NCBI RefSeq assembly: GCF_001653975.1
Contig: NZ_CP014639.1
Coordinates: forward strand, 682,001 to 746,000
Source of the DNA: Candidatus Chlamydia sanziniae
GTDB lineage: Bacteria > Chlamydiota > Chlamydiia > Chlamydiales > Chlamydiaceae
Reading direction: 5' to 3'
Length of the DNA stretch: 64,000 nucleotides
Part shown: positions 10,451 through 19,335 of the stretch, one piece after another
Layout: each line of letters opens with the position of its first letter
How positions within the stretch are numbered: position 1 is the stretch's first letter
Notes under the pieces: generated by a model
The model's database searches: none
What the model saw: only the letters and a program-made list of their open reading frames with translations
Told to the model about the DNA's origin: nothing
Program-made: the position numbers and the translations under genes

Positions 10451-12550
10451 TTAAAAATTATTTTTACTTTCTGTAAAAGTAGCTTTATGGCTTAACTTGA
10501 ATTGACCTTTTTCATTGATGCTGAGTAGCTTCACATCAATCATAGTCCCCTCTTTGACGACATCATTGATGTCTTCTACTCGTTGTCTGGAGAATTCAGA
10601 GATATGGCAAAGCCCTTCTTTTCCGGGAAGGATTTCTACAAAAGCTCCAAACGGGACTACAGAGGTAACGCGACCACGGTAGATTTTACCAACTTCAACT
10701 TCCCCAACTAAACCTTCGATAATTTCTTTGGCTTTGTTGATGGCCGATGCTGAAGATGCTGAAATACTAACAACTCCTAAATCGTTAATATCGATTTGTA
10801 CACCAGTCTCTTCAATGATCTGGCGTATCTGTTTCCCCCCAGGACCAATGACGGCAGCAATTTTTGTTGGTTTAATTTGCATAGTTTCAATACGGGGGGC
10901 ATATTGTGAAAGATGGGGTTTGGGAATAGCAAGAGTCTTTCGCATTGCCTGTAAGATTTCTTGACGTCCTTGCTTTGCCTGAGCTAAAGCTATTTGCATA
11001 ATGCTAGAAGTAATTCCTTCTACCTTGATATCCATTTGGAATGCTGTAATGCCTTCCATACTTCCTGCGATCTTAAAATCCATGTCTCCAAGGTAATCTT
11101 CTAGACCAGAAATATCGGAAAGAATAATCGCACCTTGATCGTCAAGAATTAATCCCATAGCGATTCCTGCAACAGGAGCTTTGATGGGAACACCTGCATC
11201 CATAAGAGCAAGGCAACCTCCACAAATCGAAGCCATAGAAGAAGAGCCATTGGATTCTATAATACTAGATTCTATGCGAATAGTATAGGGAAACGCTGTA
11301 ATGTCAGGTAATACATAACTTAAAGCTTTTTCAGCAAGTTTTCCATGACCGATTTCTCGTCTTCCCGGAGAACCAATTCTCCCGACTTCTCCTACAGAAA
11401 AAGGAGGAAAGAAATACTGTAAATAAAATCTAGAAAGCCCTTCGCCATTCAAATCTTCATAACGCTGGGCCATAGCCTCACTGCCTAGAGTGCATACCGC
11501 TAAAGCTTGTGTTTCTCCTCGAGTAAAGAGACAACTTCCATGAGTGCGAGGTAGAAAAGCATCTTCAATAGTGATGGGACGAATTGTTCTTATTGAACGT
11601 CCATCTACACGCATCTGACGTTCGCGGATGAGCTTGCGCATCGCATTAGATTTTAAAGTCTTGTATGCGGATTTAATGTTGAACGATGAGAAAAGTTCAT
11701 TGTCACTTTCTAATTTCTCTAAAACCTCTTTTTCAAGTTGTTGTGAAGCTACCTCATGACTTTTTTTCTCTGTAATATTAAAAAGTGTAGTAAATTTGTC
11801 TTGGACACATTCTTCTACGGCTGATAAAACTTCTTTGGGAAAGGGAGAAACAGAAGTGAAGTTTTTAGGTTTTCCTATTTCTCCTTGCCAACTCTTTAAT
11901 TTTTGACAAATAGTGATAATGTATTGGTGACCGAATTCTATAGCTTCTAAAATTTGTTCTTCAGTAAAGAAGTTGCAATGACCTTCAATCATTAAAATGG
12001 CGGTCTCTGTTCCTGCGATTATAAGATCTAAGGTAGAAGCTGCGCTTTCTGTTTTTGTGGGATTAATGATCCAACGATTATTGATCCAACCAACGCGCAC
12101 ACCGGCAACAATATTATTTTGAGGTATATCAGAAATAGCAAAAGCCGCTGAAGCTCCACAAATTGCTAGGGGATCAGGTAAAGTTTGCCCATCATATGAC
12201 CAGACATAAGATAATACTTGAATATCTTGCATAAGTCGAGGGGGCATAGAGGGGCGTAGAGAACGGTCAATAAAACGAGAAATTAAAATTTCTTTTTCAG
12301 TAGGACGTCCTTCTCGTTTTATAAATCCGCCTAAAGTTTTCCCTATAGAAGAAAATTTTTCTTGATAATCTACTCGAAAGGGAAGAAAATCCATGGCTTC
12401 ATTCAAGTCTGCCGAGCAGACGCTTGTGAAGACACAAGTTTCCTCTGAACGAACAAGAACAGCACCATTCGTTTGACGGGCGATTTTCCCTGTTTCAAAT
12501 ACTAATGTTTTACCCTTTTCAAGAGTAATAGAGATAATTGCAAAGGTCAT
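10451..12550 (-). CDS. pnp: Polyribonucleotide nucleotidyltransferase
   Basis: 699 residues. Two RNase PH domains (about residues 10-230 and 310-540) are followed by a KH domain with IGPGGKQIRQI and an S1 domain (GKIYRGRVTSVVPFGAFVE). PNPase degrades RNA 3' to 5' by phosphorolysis and can add 3' tails. The start ATG at 12550 has AGGAG upstream. It lies 37 bp after rpsO, the classic rpsO-pnp operon. Confidence 0.97.
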   Translation of the reverse strand: MTFAIISITLEKGKTLVFETGKIARQTNGAVLVRSEETCVFTSVCSADLNEAMDFLPFRVDYQEKFSSIGKTLGGFIKREGRPTEKEILISRFIDRSLRPSMPPRLMQDIQVLSYVWSYDGQTLPDPLAICGASAAFAISDIPQNNIVAGVRVGWINNRWIINPTKTESAASTLDLIIAGTETAILMIEGHCNFFTEEQILEAIEFGHQYIITICQKLKSWQGEIGKPKNFTSVSPFPKEVLSAVEECVQDKFTTLFNITEKKSHEVASQQLEKEVLEKLESDNELFSSFNIKSAYKTLKSNAMRKLIRERQMRVDGRSIRTIRPITIEDAFLPRTHGSCLFTRGETQALAVCTLGSEAMAQRYEDLNGEGLSRFYLQYFFPPFSVGEVGRIGSPGRREIGHGKLAEKALSYVLPDITAFPYTIRIESSIIESNGSSSMASICGGCLALMDAGVPIKAPVAGIAMGLILDDQGAIILSDISGLEDYLGDMDFKIAGSMEGITAFQMDIKVEGITSSIMQIALAQAKQGRQEILQAMRKTLAIPKPHLSQYAPRIETMQIKPTKIAAVIGPGGKQIRQIIEETGVQIDINDLGVVSISASSASAINKAKEIIEGLVGEVEVGKIYRGRVTSVVPFGAFVEILPGKEGLCHISEFSRQRVEDINDVVKEGTMIDVKLLSINEKGQFKLSHKATFTESKNNF

Positions 12551-12587
12551 GAAGGGCTCCTACTCAGTAGTCTGGGGAAAAATAAAA

Positions 12588-12857
12588 TTATTTACGTAAA
12601 TTTAAGCGAGTGATTAAATTTTTATATCTTTCTGTGTCCGTAGAATTCAAATATTCTAGAAGTTTTCTTCTTTGGCCAACGAGCTTGAGAAGAGCCAAAC
12701 GAGAATTTTGATCTTTAGGAGATCTTTTAAGATGTTCTTTTAATTCTGCGATATGTTCAGTTAGAATGGCGATTTGAACATCAGCTGATCCTGTATCTTT
12801 CTCATGAAGTTGAAACTTCTTAGTGATTTCTTCTTTAGTTCCTTTATCCAAAGACAT
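12588..12857 (-). CDS. rpsO: 30S ribosomal protein S15
   Basis: 89 residues, the standard length, starting [21 protein letters not shown] at ATG 12857 with AAGGAG upstream. The frame stays open for 37 more codons upstream, but that part is not S15 and contains the promoter, so the longer reading is rejected. Conserved [14 protein letters not shown] and the C-terminal RRKLLEYL are present. S15 binds the 16S central domain early in 30S assembly. First gene of rpsO-pnp. Confidence 0.97.
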   Translation of the reverse strand: MSLDKGTKEEITKKFQLHEKDTGSADVQIAILTEHIAELKEHLKRSPKDQNSRLALLKLVGQRRKLLEYLNSTDTERYKNLITRLNLRK

Positions 12858-12891
12858 TGGATGTCTCCTTAAAATAATTACCGCAAAGTTA

Positions 12892-12920
12892 ATTATACTT
12901 GAGCACATGGTTAATGTACA
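12892..12920 (-). promoter_or_regulatory. Probable sigma-66 promoter of rpsO-pnp
   Basis: Read on the minus strand, TGTACA (12915-12920) is followed by 17 bases and a consensus TATAAT (12892-12897). The expected start of transcription is about 28 bases upstream of the rpsO ATG. Inferred by eye only. Confidence 0.5.
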
Positions 12921-13078
12921 CCTTTTGGTAAAGGTAGGTTGTTTTTTTATCAGCAAGCAAAAATCCAAGGTTGTTTATCTGGTTCAGATGGCTTTATAAA
13001 AGGTTTTTATTGATTTCTTAGTTATTGTAATTTTTTTTATCCTCGAATGGAAAATGTTATTTAAGGCTGTTTAGTACA

Positions 13079-13558
13079 ATGTGTGTAGATGAAAACAAAG
13101 ATATATTTTTTATGAATCAAGCTTTGAAAGAGGCTCATAAGGCTTATAACGAAGGTGAAATTCCTGTGGGTTGTGTGATTGTTAAAGAAAATAAAATAAT
13201 TGCTCGTGCGCATAATACTGTAGAGCGGTTAAAAGATCCAACAGCTCATGCTGAAATTTTATGTATAGGGATGGCTGCCGATGCTGTGGATAATTGGCGT
13301 TTGGCGCATACTGTTCTTTATTGTACTTTGGAACCGTGTTTAATGTGTGCAGGTGCAATTCAGTTAGCTCGTATTCCTAGGATAGTCTGGGGAGCTCCTG
13401 ACTTGCGTCTAGGGGCAGGAGGGAGTTGGATGAATGTTTTTATTCAAAATCATCCTTTTCATACAGTCTTGTGTTCTCCTAGTGTATGTGTTGAGGAGGC
13501 CGAAGGGCTTATGAAGCAATTTTTTATAGAAAAGCGTAAAGAAAAAAGTGAAAAATAA
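13079..13558 (+). CDS. tadA: tRNA-specific adenosine deaminase
   Basis: 159 residues of the cytidine/deoxycytidylate deaminase fold. The zinc motif is complete: a THAEI-type H-A-E (PTAHAEILCIG, about residue 57-60) and PCLMC (EPCLMCAGAIQLAR, about 88-92). TadA converts A34 to inosine in tRNA-Arg(ACG) and is essential in bacteria. An internal ATG (residue 12, MNQALKEAHKAY) is an alternative start, since no strong ribosome site precedes 13079. The 3' end overlaps the next gene by 11 bp. Confidence 0.92.
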   Translation: MCVDENKDIFFMNQALKEAHKAYNEGEIPVGCVIVKENKIIARAHNTVERLKDPTAHAEILCIGMAADAVDNWRLAHTVLYCTLEPCLMCAGAIQLARIPRIVWGAPDLRLGAGGSWMNVFIQNHPFHTVLCSPSVCVEEAEGLMKQFFIEKRKEKSEK

Positions 13559-13778
13559 AATTATAGAATTATTGAATCAGCTTTATGAAGATCAGAAAAT
13601 CCGACTTCAAAAAATAGGGGAAGAGATTCTCCCTAATTTGACATCGGATGATTTATTACAACCTATGGATTTTTCTGAATTAGAAGAAAATTCTTTTTTT
13701 CGTTTTGAAGAGGGAGTCTTGTCTGGAATTGGTGAGGTTCGCGCAGCTATTTTAGCTTTGTTTAAACATCAGAATTAG
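13548..13778 (+). CDS. Small hypothetical protein downstream of tadA
   Basis: 76 residues from GTG 13548, overlapping the end of tadA, so probably translationally coupled. It is acidic and Leu-rich (IIELLNQLYEDQKIRLQKIGEEILPNL) with predicted helices and no signal or membrane segment. Place and size match CT845 of C. trachomatis as I recall. I do not recognise a domain. It ends 2 bp before the convergent membrane-protein gene. Confidence 0.7.
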   Translation: MKNKIIELLNQLYEDQKIRLQKIGEEILPNLTSDDLLQPMDFSELEENSFFRFEEGVLSGIGEVRAAILALFKHQN

Positions 13779-13780
13779 CT

Positions 13781-14482
13781 TTACAGAGAAGTGATGTAGG
13801 GGTTAGGAATTTTTTCTTTTTTGCAGAAAAATATACTGAGCACAAGAGAAAGAATAGTTGCTAAGAATATGAAATAGGCACCAGAGAAGATAAGAATGCA
13901 GAAATAAAAACCTAGGATTAGAAGGAAACCCCATTTTTTTGCAAATGTTAAAGGAGTGGGGCCAAGTTGAATGCGCTTTTCTGCATCGAGAAAAACGTGG
14001 ACAAGTACGAGAGCACAAATGAGACTTTCAGGACCAAAAAATACTTGTGTGCTATGAAATAATTTCATCAATCCCCATAGAACCGTCCCTATAATTAAGA
14101 TTTGTCCTACGATGAGTGTGAGCAGACTAAATGCGCCAAGTTTGCGCATAACGTGATTTGTAGCTTTATAGAAAAAAAGAAAATCGAGTGTATTACGTAT
14201 AAGTAATCTTTGGGTAATTTCCCAACTCTGCTCTTGATGCAAAGATAGGGAATCTGCAGTGATTAGAGGATACGTGATAAATTGCCAGAAATAGTGTTTT
14301 TGTATTCCCTTTACGGATAGAGCTAAGGTTTCTAATACGCCTGGAATACAAAAAAATTTATTCATCATGTAGGCAATAAAGGGAGCGCTGCAGGAAGTGA
14401 CAAAGATTAAGAAAGGCAGTTGCTTCAGAACGCGTCTGAGAAAAGGCAATTTATTATGTTTATCAGGGAAAATCACTCGCAT
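13781..14482 (-). CDS. Polytopic membrane protein, rhomboid-like fold possible
   Basis: 233 residues with about five to six hydrophobic segments (near residues 22-45, 65-75, 115-140, 155-165, 185-225). The pattern PFLIFVTSCSAPFIAYMMNK then HYFWQFITYPL recalls rhomboid-family proteins, in which the first membrane helix is followed by a W-x-x-x-T-Y-x-F/L loop, but I do not see the catalytic G-x-S serine and a histidine pair, so an inactive rhomboid-like protein is the best guess. It corresponds in position to CT846. It ends 2 bp from the convergent small gene and lies upstream of nothing obvious on its own strand except the secreted-protein cluster. Confidence 0.7.
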   Translation of the reverse strand: MRVIFPDKHNKLPFLRRVLKQLPFLIFVTSCSAPFIAYMMNKFFCIPGVLETLALSVKGIQKHYFWQFITYPLITADSLSLHQEQSWEITQRLLIRNTLDFLFFYKATNHVMRKLGAFSLLTLIVGQILIIGTVLWGLMKLFHSTQVFFGPESLICALVLVHVFLDAEKRIQLGPTPLTFAKKWGFLLILGFYFCILIFSGAYFIFLATILSLVLSIFFCKKEKIPNPYITSL

Positions 14483-14554
14483 GGGAAAGGCTTTACCTAC
14501 AATCTAGGAGTAAAACTCTTATAGTAGAGAACAGCTTGTTTTATTAGAAGTCCA

Positions 14555-15082
14555 TTATCCAGAGGATGCCGAGGTGGTTAAGTTTGCTTTAATAGTGAGT
14601 TCTGCTAACCCGGAGAGTATGCTATTGGCTGCTTGTAAAAGTTGCATGGATTCTGTGGAGGTGGAGTTCGCGGATTTTTGGTTTGCCTGGGCTCTTTGTT
14701 GTGCGGAAGAAAGTTCTTGTTGGATCAATTGACGGTTAGCTGAGACTTGCTGGTTTGCACTTTGGTACGATTGGATTTCTGATTGGTTACTATATTCATC
14801 CTCTGTATCGGGTTTTTTTTTGAGGTCAGGGACTTTAAGTAGGGGCAAGTTGAGTAGTTCTTTAGTTTTTTGTTGTTGTACCGTGGTATTATCTTGTAAA
14901 ACCGCCATGATAGATTTGCCAAACTCGGTTGTAGATATGGAGAGTTGAAGCATAACAGATATGCAGAAGTAGATTGCGGATAGTTTATTGATGTTAAGGG
15001 TATCAGAAACTACTTTTGTAGAGGCTGGGATGACTGGAGTCACTTTTTTTATTGTTGAACTAGGTATTGTTGGTAAAATCAT
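14555..15082 (-). CDS. DUF720-type probable type III secreted protein (CT847-like)
   Basis: 175 residues, rich in Gln, Ser and Thr. It has a disordered Ser/Thr/Pro N-terminus (residues 1-30), a hydrophobic helix (about 33-52), a helical Q-rich C-terminal half with ANQQVSANRQLIQQELSSAQQ, and no Sec signal peptide. The neighbouring genes at 15097 and 15674 share the N-Q...A-x-R...Q pattern, so the three look like diverged tandem copies. In C. trachomatis the protein at this position, CT847, is reported as a type III secreted protein that binds the host cyclin-D partner GCIP. Function here is inferred from position and architecture. Confidence 0.75.
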   Translation of the reverse strand: MILPTIPSSTIKKVTPVIPASTKVVSDTLNINKLSAIYFCISVMLQLSISTTEFGKSIMAVLQDNTTVQQQKTKELLNLPLLKVPDLKKKPDTEDEYSNQSEIQSYQSANQQVSANRQLIQQELSSAQQRAQANQKSANSTSTESMQLLQAANSILSGLAELTIKANLTTSASSG

Positions 15083-15096
15083 AGATGTATTTCTAG

Positions 15097-15615
15097 TTAA
15101 ATGTTAGCAATTAAACTGACAATTTGTGAGAAGGTTTGTATTAACGCCTGTCCTACTTGCAATGATTGTTGGATAATGTTGTTGTTGGTATTTAAATTAC
15201 TGGAGATGACTTGTGCTCCGTTTCCTAATCCAGAAATTTGGTTTTGCAAAGCTTGTCGAGAAGCTCCTACAGCTTGGTTTTCAGACTGCACATTCTGCAA
15301 ATAGGTAGAAGAGTTATCTCCTAGTTTGTCTTTAGGAATACTAATGTATTGGTATAAGGCCTCTTGGTTGTTCAGGTAAGTTTGAGCAGAGGAATTGGCT
15401 TGTAATTCTTGGGCAATGATGGCTAAGTTGTCTTGGGATATTAATACGGACTGATAAACATAATATACAGTGACCACCAGAGGATTGGAGTCTTTCGCAA
15501 ATTTTGCGATGATTTCATCTGCTGTTGCTGTGTTCGGGCCTCCTGTAATTGGAGTTCCTGGTACGGTAATGGTACTATGTAAGGATTGTCTTTCAGATAG
15601 AGGATGAATCCACAT
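15097..15615 (-). CDS. DUF720-type probable type III secreted protein (CT848-like)
   Basis: 172 residues. Layout is like its neighbours: a low-complexity N-terminus (about 1-45), a hydrophobic helix (about 48-68, VVTVYYVYQSVLISQ), and a Q/N/S-rich helical half with SENQAVGASRQALQNQ, ending in a hydrophobic C-terminal helix (FSQIVSLIANI). It lies 14 bp upstream of the CT847-like gene, so they probably share a transcript. No Sec signal and no enzyme motif is visible. Secretion is inferred from family knowledge. Confidence 0.75.
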   Translation of the reverse strand: MWIHPLSERQSLHSTITVPGTPITGGPNTATADEIIAKFAKDSNPLVVTVYYVYQSVLISQDNLAIIAQELQANSSAQTYLNNQEALYQYISIPKDKLGDNSSTYLQNVQSENQAVGASRQALQNQISGLGNGAQVISSNLNTNNNIIQQSLQVGQALIQTFSQIVSLIANI

Positions 15616-15673
15616 AATTTTGACCTAGTGTATTTTTGTTTAAAGGTTTTTAGAGGTTTTTAGGTGATTTTTG

Positions 15674-16165
15674 TTATCCTAAGGGTTTATTCAATTGGTT
15701 TACGGTGCTTCCTATAGTGTTTGTTGTTTTTAGAAAGGCAGAATCTTGAGAGGACAATTGTTGAATAATATTAATGTTTGTAGAGGCGTGGGAAAGAATA
15801 ATTTGTCCGTTTTGTCTTGTTGTAACCAATTCGTCTTGAATATTAGATCTTTGTGCTGAGTAGTTTTGGTTTTGGTTTTGTACGCGAGTAATTTCGTCTT
15901 CTTTTGCTCCAGCACTTACTACAGCAAACGTAATTCGATTAGTTTCTTGGTTTAATTGTTGTTGAATATTAGTATTGTCATTTAATTGTTGTGATTGAGT
16001 CAAAACTGTTTGTTGTCGAATTTCAATTGCTTGTAAAAGAAGTTCGTAAATGCTAAAGAGTAAGGCTCCGATAGGGGGTGTATTCAATGGATCCAAGGGA
16101 GGAAGAGTAGAATTTGTTACTGTAGTTGCTGGGAGAGGAGTAATTCCTGTTGTTGCTATCGACAT
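15674..16165 (-). CDS. DUF720-type probable type III secreted protein (CT849-like)
   Basis: 163 residues and first gene of the three-gene cluster on this strand. N-terminal 30 residues are Thr/Pro-rich; a hydrophobic helix (about 32-50, GALLFSIYELLLQAIEI) precedes long Gln/Asn-rich helices with NQNYSAQRSNIQDELVTTRQ. The shared helix-plus-NQ..A.R motif links it to the two downstream genes. CT849 of C. trachomatis has been reported as a type III substrate; that is family knowledge, not visible here. A 239-bp AT-rich gap divides it from the divergent gene at 16405. Confidence 0.75.
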   Translation of the reverse strand: MSIATTGITPLPATTVTNSTLPPLDPLNTPPIGALLFSIYELLLQAIEIRQQTVLTQSQQLNDNTNIQQQLNQETNRITFAVVSAGAKEDEITRVQNQNQNYSAQRSNIQDELVTTRQNGQIILSHASTNINIIQQLSSQDSAFLKTTNTIGSTVNQLNKPLG

Positions 16166-16404
16166 AATAATTTTTTTAGTTTTGATTAGTTTTATTTTAA
16201 CAGGAAAAAAATCGTTTTTAGAATAAAATTTTTTTGTATTTTTATATTAATAGTAATTAAGTGTTTTATTTTTAATAACGAGAAAAAGTAATAATTTGGA
16301 ATTTCTTAAGGAATAAAAAGGGCTTGTTATCGATCACTAGCGGTAGCTTTTGCGACTTCTCTGGTGTTGTGTAATAAATCTTTGGGTTTAGTGAGGAGAA
16401 GAAA

Positions 16405-16590
16405 GTGTCTGAAAATGAGTGTGACGACCATGTAAAAGCTTTCGAAAATGAAATAAGTGCCTATGTATTGGTGACTTGCGGGAGAGCATCTTCTGATGGC
16501 AAAATGCAGGTAGAGATGACTTATGAAGGGGAACCCGCTGTGATCAGTTATTTGTTAACAAAAGCTCAAGACTTTTTAAACGAGCCTTAA
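16405..16590 (+). CDS. Small conserved-type acidic protein upstream of CT850-like gene
   Basis: 61 residues from GTG 16405, supported by GAGGAG at 16392-16397. The peptide is acidic and soluble, with MQVEMTYEGEPAVISYLLTKAQDFL at the C-terminal half. It lies 31 bp ahead of the CT850-like gene and is presumably co-transcribed with it. No known domain recognised; a role as a small partner or chaperone of the next product would be a guess. Confidence 0.6.
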   Translation: MSENECDDHVKAFENEISAYVLVTCGRASSDGKMQVEMTYEGEPAVISYLLTKAQDFLNEP

Positions 16591-16621
16591 AATATTCATT
16601 TACTAGAATTTGGGAAGTCAG

Positions 16622-17878
16622 ATGTACGTGCTTAGCAAACGTCTTTATCAGTGGGTAAATCGGCCTACCCAGTTAGCATTTTTGATAAGAAGGTTGCAAT
16701 CATTTTCTGCAGAGTGGGTAATTGTAGCAGCTTTGTTGTTGATGCTTGGAGGGTTAGGTTGTTCTGTTCTCTCTAATGTTCGGTTAATTCCTATTTTATT
16801 ATTATTTTCGTCTTTAGCATTGCCTGCGATTTTGTCTTTTCAGCATAGGGGCTATATTGTTGTTTCTGGGATTTTTCTTTCTATTTACTGTCCCAAGTAT
16901 GTGATTGGGTTATCTTTGTCTTCGGGATTTTGGTCTGCTGGTTTAGGTTCTGCGTTTCTTTTAGCTTGGGGTCTTTGTTTACAAGGAATATTACTGGTTC
17001 GGGAAGAAAATGTGGAGAAAGAACAGTTATATATTCGGGTTTGTCAAGAGCTTGATAAGCTGCGCGGTATATATGAACACACAGTGGAGGATAAAGATCA
17101 TGAGAAGAAGATGTTAGAGACTAAGCTTCAGGAGTACCAAATGCAATTAAGAGAAGCTTGTAAGAAACAAGAACATATTACGATGGATCTAAAAATCTTA
17201 TCCGATCAGAAGAATAGTTGGTTGGAAGATTATGCCGTATTACACAATAAATATGTTCGTCTAATTTCTGGTGATGAAAGTGTAGTTTTCCCTTGGGTAT
17301 CGGAGCAATCCGTTTTTCAAGAGCCAGCAGTAAATCTCCAGGATAACGAATTATGGGTACAGGCTTTACAGGAGAAAGAAGAGGGAATGGCTCGTTTACA
17401 AAATGAGCTTGCTGTAGAGAAACAAGAGCGTTACCAGTATCAGCAGCGTTGTGAGGAGTTGAGTACATCATTGCCGAACTTGAGTGATCTTCAGGAGCAA
17501 CTGAAGAACTATCAGGAGCTCCTACAGCAGAAAGAAAGGGAATTGCTAGAACTGCATTGTTTAGTTGATGAGCACATAAAGAAGACTCCAGCTGCTGCCT
17601 CTTCTCTTATTGAAGAGGAAAAGCGTTATAAGGGGTTATATTATCAACTGCATCAGCAGTTTGCAGAAAAGAATGCAACTTTATCTTCTGTGAGGAAAGA
17701 GCTTTTTATTGTACGTGAGCAGTATTTGACGTTAAAGAAAAAAGAACAAACGGATTTTAAGGACATTACTTTTGAGGATATTTGTGTAATGCAAAAACTT
17801 CTTTTCTATATAGAATGTTTGGAAGAAGAAATTAGTTGTCTAGAAGAGTTAGTATCTCATAACCTGTGTCTGAAATAG
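16622..17878 (+). CDS. Inclusion-membrane-type protein with long coiled coil (CT850-like)
   Basis: 418 residues from ATG 16622 (GGGAAG upstream); a TTG at 16610 is possible but less likely. Hydrophobic pairs at about residues 30-80 and 82-125 form the bilobed hydrophobic stretch typical of Inc proteins, and the remaining about 290 residues are charged coiled coil (EEGMARLQNELAVEKQE, LQEQLKNYQELLQQKERE). Position matches CT850 of C. trachomatis, an inclusion membrane protein reported to bind the dynein light chain DYNLT1. Its hydrophobic block starts early, as expected of an Inc. The 3' end overlaps the convergent map gene by 47 bp. Confidence 0.75.
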   Translation: MYVLSKRLYQWVNRPTQLAFLIRRLQSFSAEWVIVAALLLMLGGLGCSVLSNVRLIPILLLFSSLALPAILSFQHRGYIVVSGIFLSIYCPKYVIGLSLSSGFWSAGLGSAFLLAWGLCLQGILLVREENVEKEQLYIRVCQELDKLRGIYEHTVEDKDHEKKMLETKLQEYQMQLREACKKQEHITMDLKILSDQKNSWLEDYAVLHNKYVRLISGDESVVFPWVSEQSVFQEPAVNLQDNELWVQALQEKEEGMARLQNELAVEKQERYQYQQRCEELSTSLPNLSDLQEQLKNYQELLQQKERELLELHCLVDEHIKKTPAAASSLIEEEKRYKGLYYQLHQQFAEKNATLSSVRKELFIVREQYLTLKKKEQTDFKDITFEDICVMQKLLFYIECLEEEISCLEELVSHNLCLK

Positions 17879-18707
17879 CTAGGGTATGTTCCCACTGTGC
17901 ACTAGGCTTATTATCACAGGTTCGTGCTTCCCACAGGTTTTGGGGATGTATAATGCCTTCTTTTCTTCCTACGTTGATCATAGGTTCTATAGTGAATATC
18001 ATCCCTGGAGCTAAGGGAATCATGGAACGGTTTCTATAATGTGGAATATAAGGATTTTCATGAAACTGCAATCCAACTCCGTGGCCTACAAATTGCTCAA
18101 CAACAGAGAATCCATAACGGTCGGCACATGTTTCGATTGCTTCACCTATTTCGTGGAGAAGTAGATTGGGTTTAAGAATAGTTATAGAAGCATTTAAGCA
18201 TTCCAAAGCAGCTTGGCATACTTGTTTTTTTATTTCTGAGACTTCACCAATCATTACCATACGGCTACAGTCGCCATAATACCCATCGACAATGCAAGAA
18301 ACATCGATGTTCATAATATCTCCGTCTTGTAGAGGAACATCGTTAGGAATACCGTGACAGATCACCTCATTAAGGGAAGTGCAGATCGTTTTTGGAAATG
18401 GAGGTGAGCCATAATTTAATGGTGCAGGAATCGCATCATATTTTTTATGTAATTCTCGGGAAAATTGATCGAGTTCTTCGGTAGTTACTCCTTTTACCGC
18501 TGCCTTACAGAGTTGGTCGAGAATCTGTGCTGTTATTTGACATGCCTGATGAATTTTTGTTTTTTGTTCCAATGTCTTTAATATAATGTTATATTGCGAG
18601 GCATAATGTTGTCGTTGAGCTTCCCAAGATATTTCTGGTACTTTGGGGTAGTGACAATGCTTCCATTTCCATTTGCTTCCACACCAGCAAGGATCATTTC
18701 TTTTCAT
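17832..18707 (-). CDS. map: Methionine aminopeptidase with N-terminal SEC-C zinc motif
   Basis: 291 residues. Residues 1-25 form a SEC-C-type zinc motif (MKRNDPCWCGSKWKWKHC). The pita-bread catalytic domain follows with its metal ligands in ICHGIPNDVPLQDGDIMNIDVS, GYYGDCSRM, VGHGVGLQFHENPYIP and MIFTIEPM. The enzyme removes the initiator methionine from new proteins. A SEC-C extension on MetAP is also known in some other bacteria, where it may help ribosome binding. The gene ends inside the convergent CT850-like gene. Confidence 0.95.
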   Translation of the reverse strand: MKRNDPCWCGSKWKWKHCHYPKVPEISWEAQRQHYASQYNIILKTLEQKTKIHQACQITAQILDQLCKAAVKGVTTEELDQFSRELHKKYDAIPAPLNYGSPPFPKTICTSLNEVICHGIPNDVPLQDGDIMNIDVSCIVDGYYGDCSRMVMIGEVSEIKKQVCQAALECLNASITILKPNLLLHEIGEAIETCADRYGFSVVEQFVGHGVGLQFHENPYIPHYRNRSMIPLAPGMIFTIEPMINVGRKEGIIHPQNLWEARTCDNKPSAQWEHTLAISDTGYEILTLLDN

Positions 18708-18713
18708 GTGGGA

Positions 18714-19328
18714 TTACCTAATATAAAACCCTATATTGAATGCTGTAGAGATACCTTTCAATATCAGATCTCCAGACATTAAGAATAAGGCTAAGCTAAA
18801 CAATCTTTCAAGAGCAAGGAGTCCAAAAACGCCGAGAACGCGGTTGAAAAGACTAGAACATAAAAGGGTAACCAGGGAGCAGGTCCATGCAATGACTAGA
18901 CCTATGAGAAGGACATCTTTAGGATAGGCATCTTCTTCCATATAACTTAAAATTGCAATGATAATTGCAGGTCCAGTAATGATCGGAAAAGCTAGGGGAA
19001 AGAAGATGGGTTCAGAATCTCTATTTTCTGGACTTGTCTTTAGAGTTAGTGATGCGTTCATCATTCGTAAAGCAACAATGAGGAGAAGAATGCCGCCTAT
19101 GATTTGAAAAGAATATAGGGAGATATCTAAAAATTGAAAAAATTTTCTTCCAAAAGTTATGAAGAGAAGAAGGATGGCAAGAGCAAAAAGGCATTCTCTG
19201 AGGATGATAGATTGCTGTTTTTTATGAGAGTAATTTTTTAATAAAGAAACGAAAACAGGAATAGATCCTGGAGCATCAAACAATATATAAAATAATAAAC
19301 TGAGATTGAGGATAGTTAGCATTAACAT
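18714..19328 (-). CDS. MarC-family integral membrane protein
   Basis: 204 residues with six hydrophobic segments. It has the MarC hallmarks: FYILFDAPGSIPVFVSLL in TM1, a RECLFALAILLLF segment, and FPLAFPIITGPAIIIAIL in the middle. The family's substrate is unknown despite the historic multiple-antibiotic-resistance name. It lies 7 bp downstream of a second, more diverged MarC-like gene and 6 bp upstream of map, all on the same strand. Confidence 0.85.
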   Translation of the reverse strand: MLMLTILNLSLLFYILFDAPGSIPVFVSLLKNYSHKKQQSIILRECLFALAILLLFITFGRKFFQFLDISLYSFQIIGGILLLIVALRMMNASLTLKTSPENRDSEPIFFPLAFPIITGPAIIIAILSYMEEDAYPKDVLLIGLVIAWTCSLVTLLCSSLFNRVLGVFGLLALERLFSLALFLMSGDLILKGISTAFNIGFYIR

Positions 19329-19335
19329 GTTTCTT

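Noticed and set aside
12858..12968. 37-codon extension of rpsO
   Set aside because: S15 is 89 residues in this family, and the extension covers the likely promoter and ribosome site.
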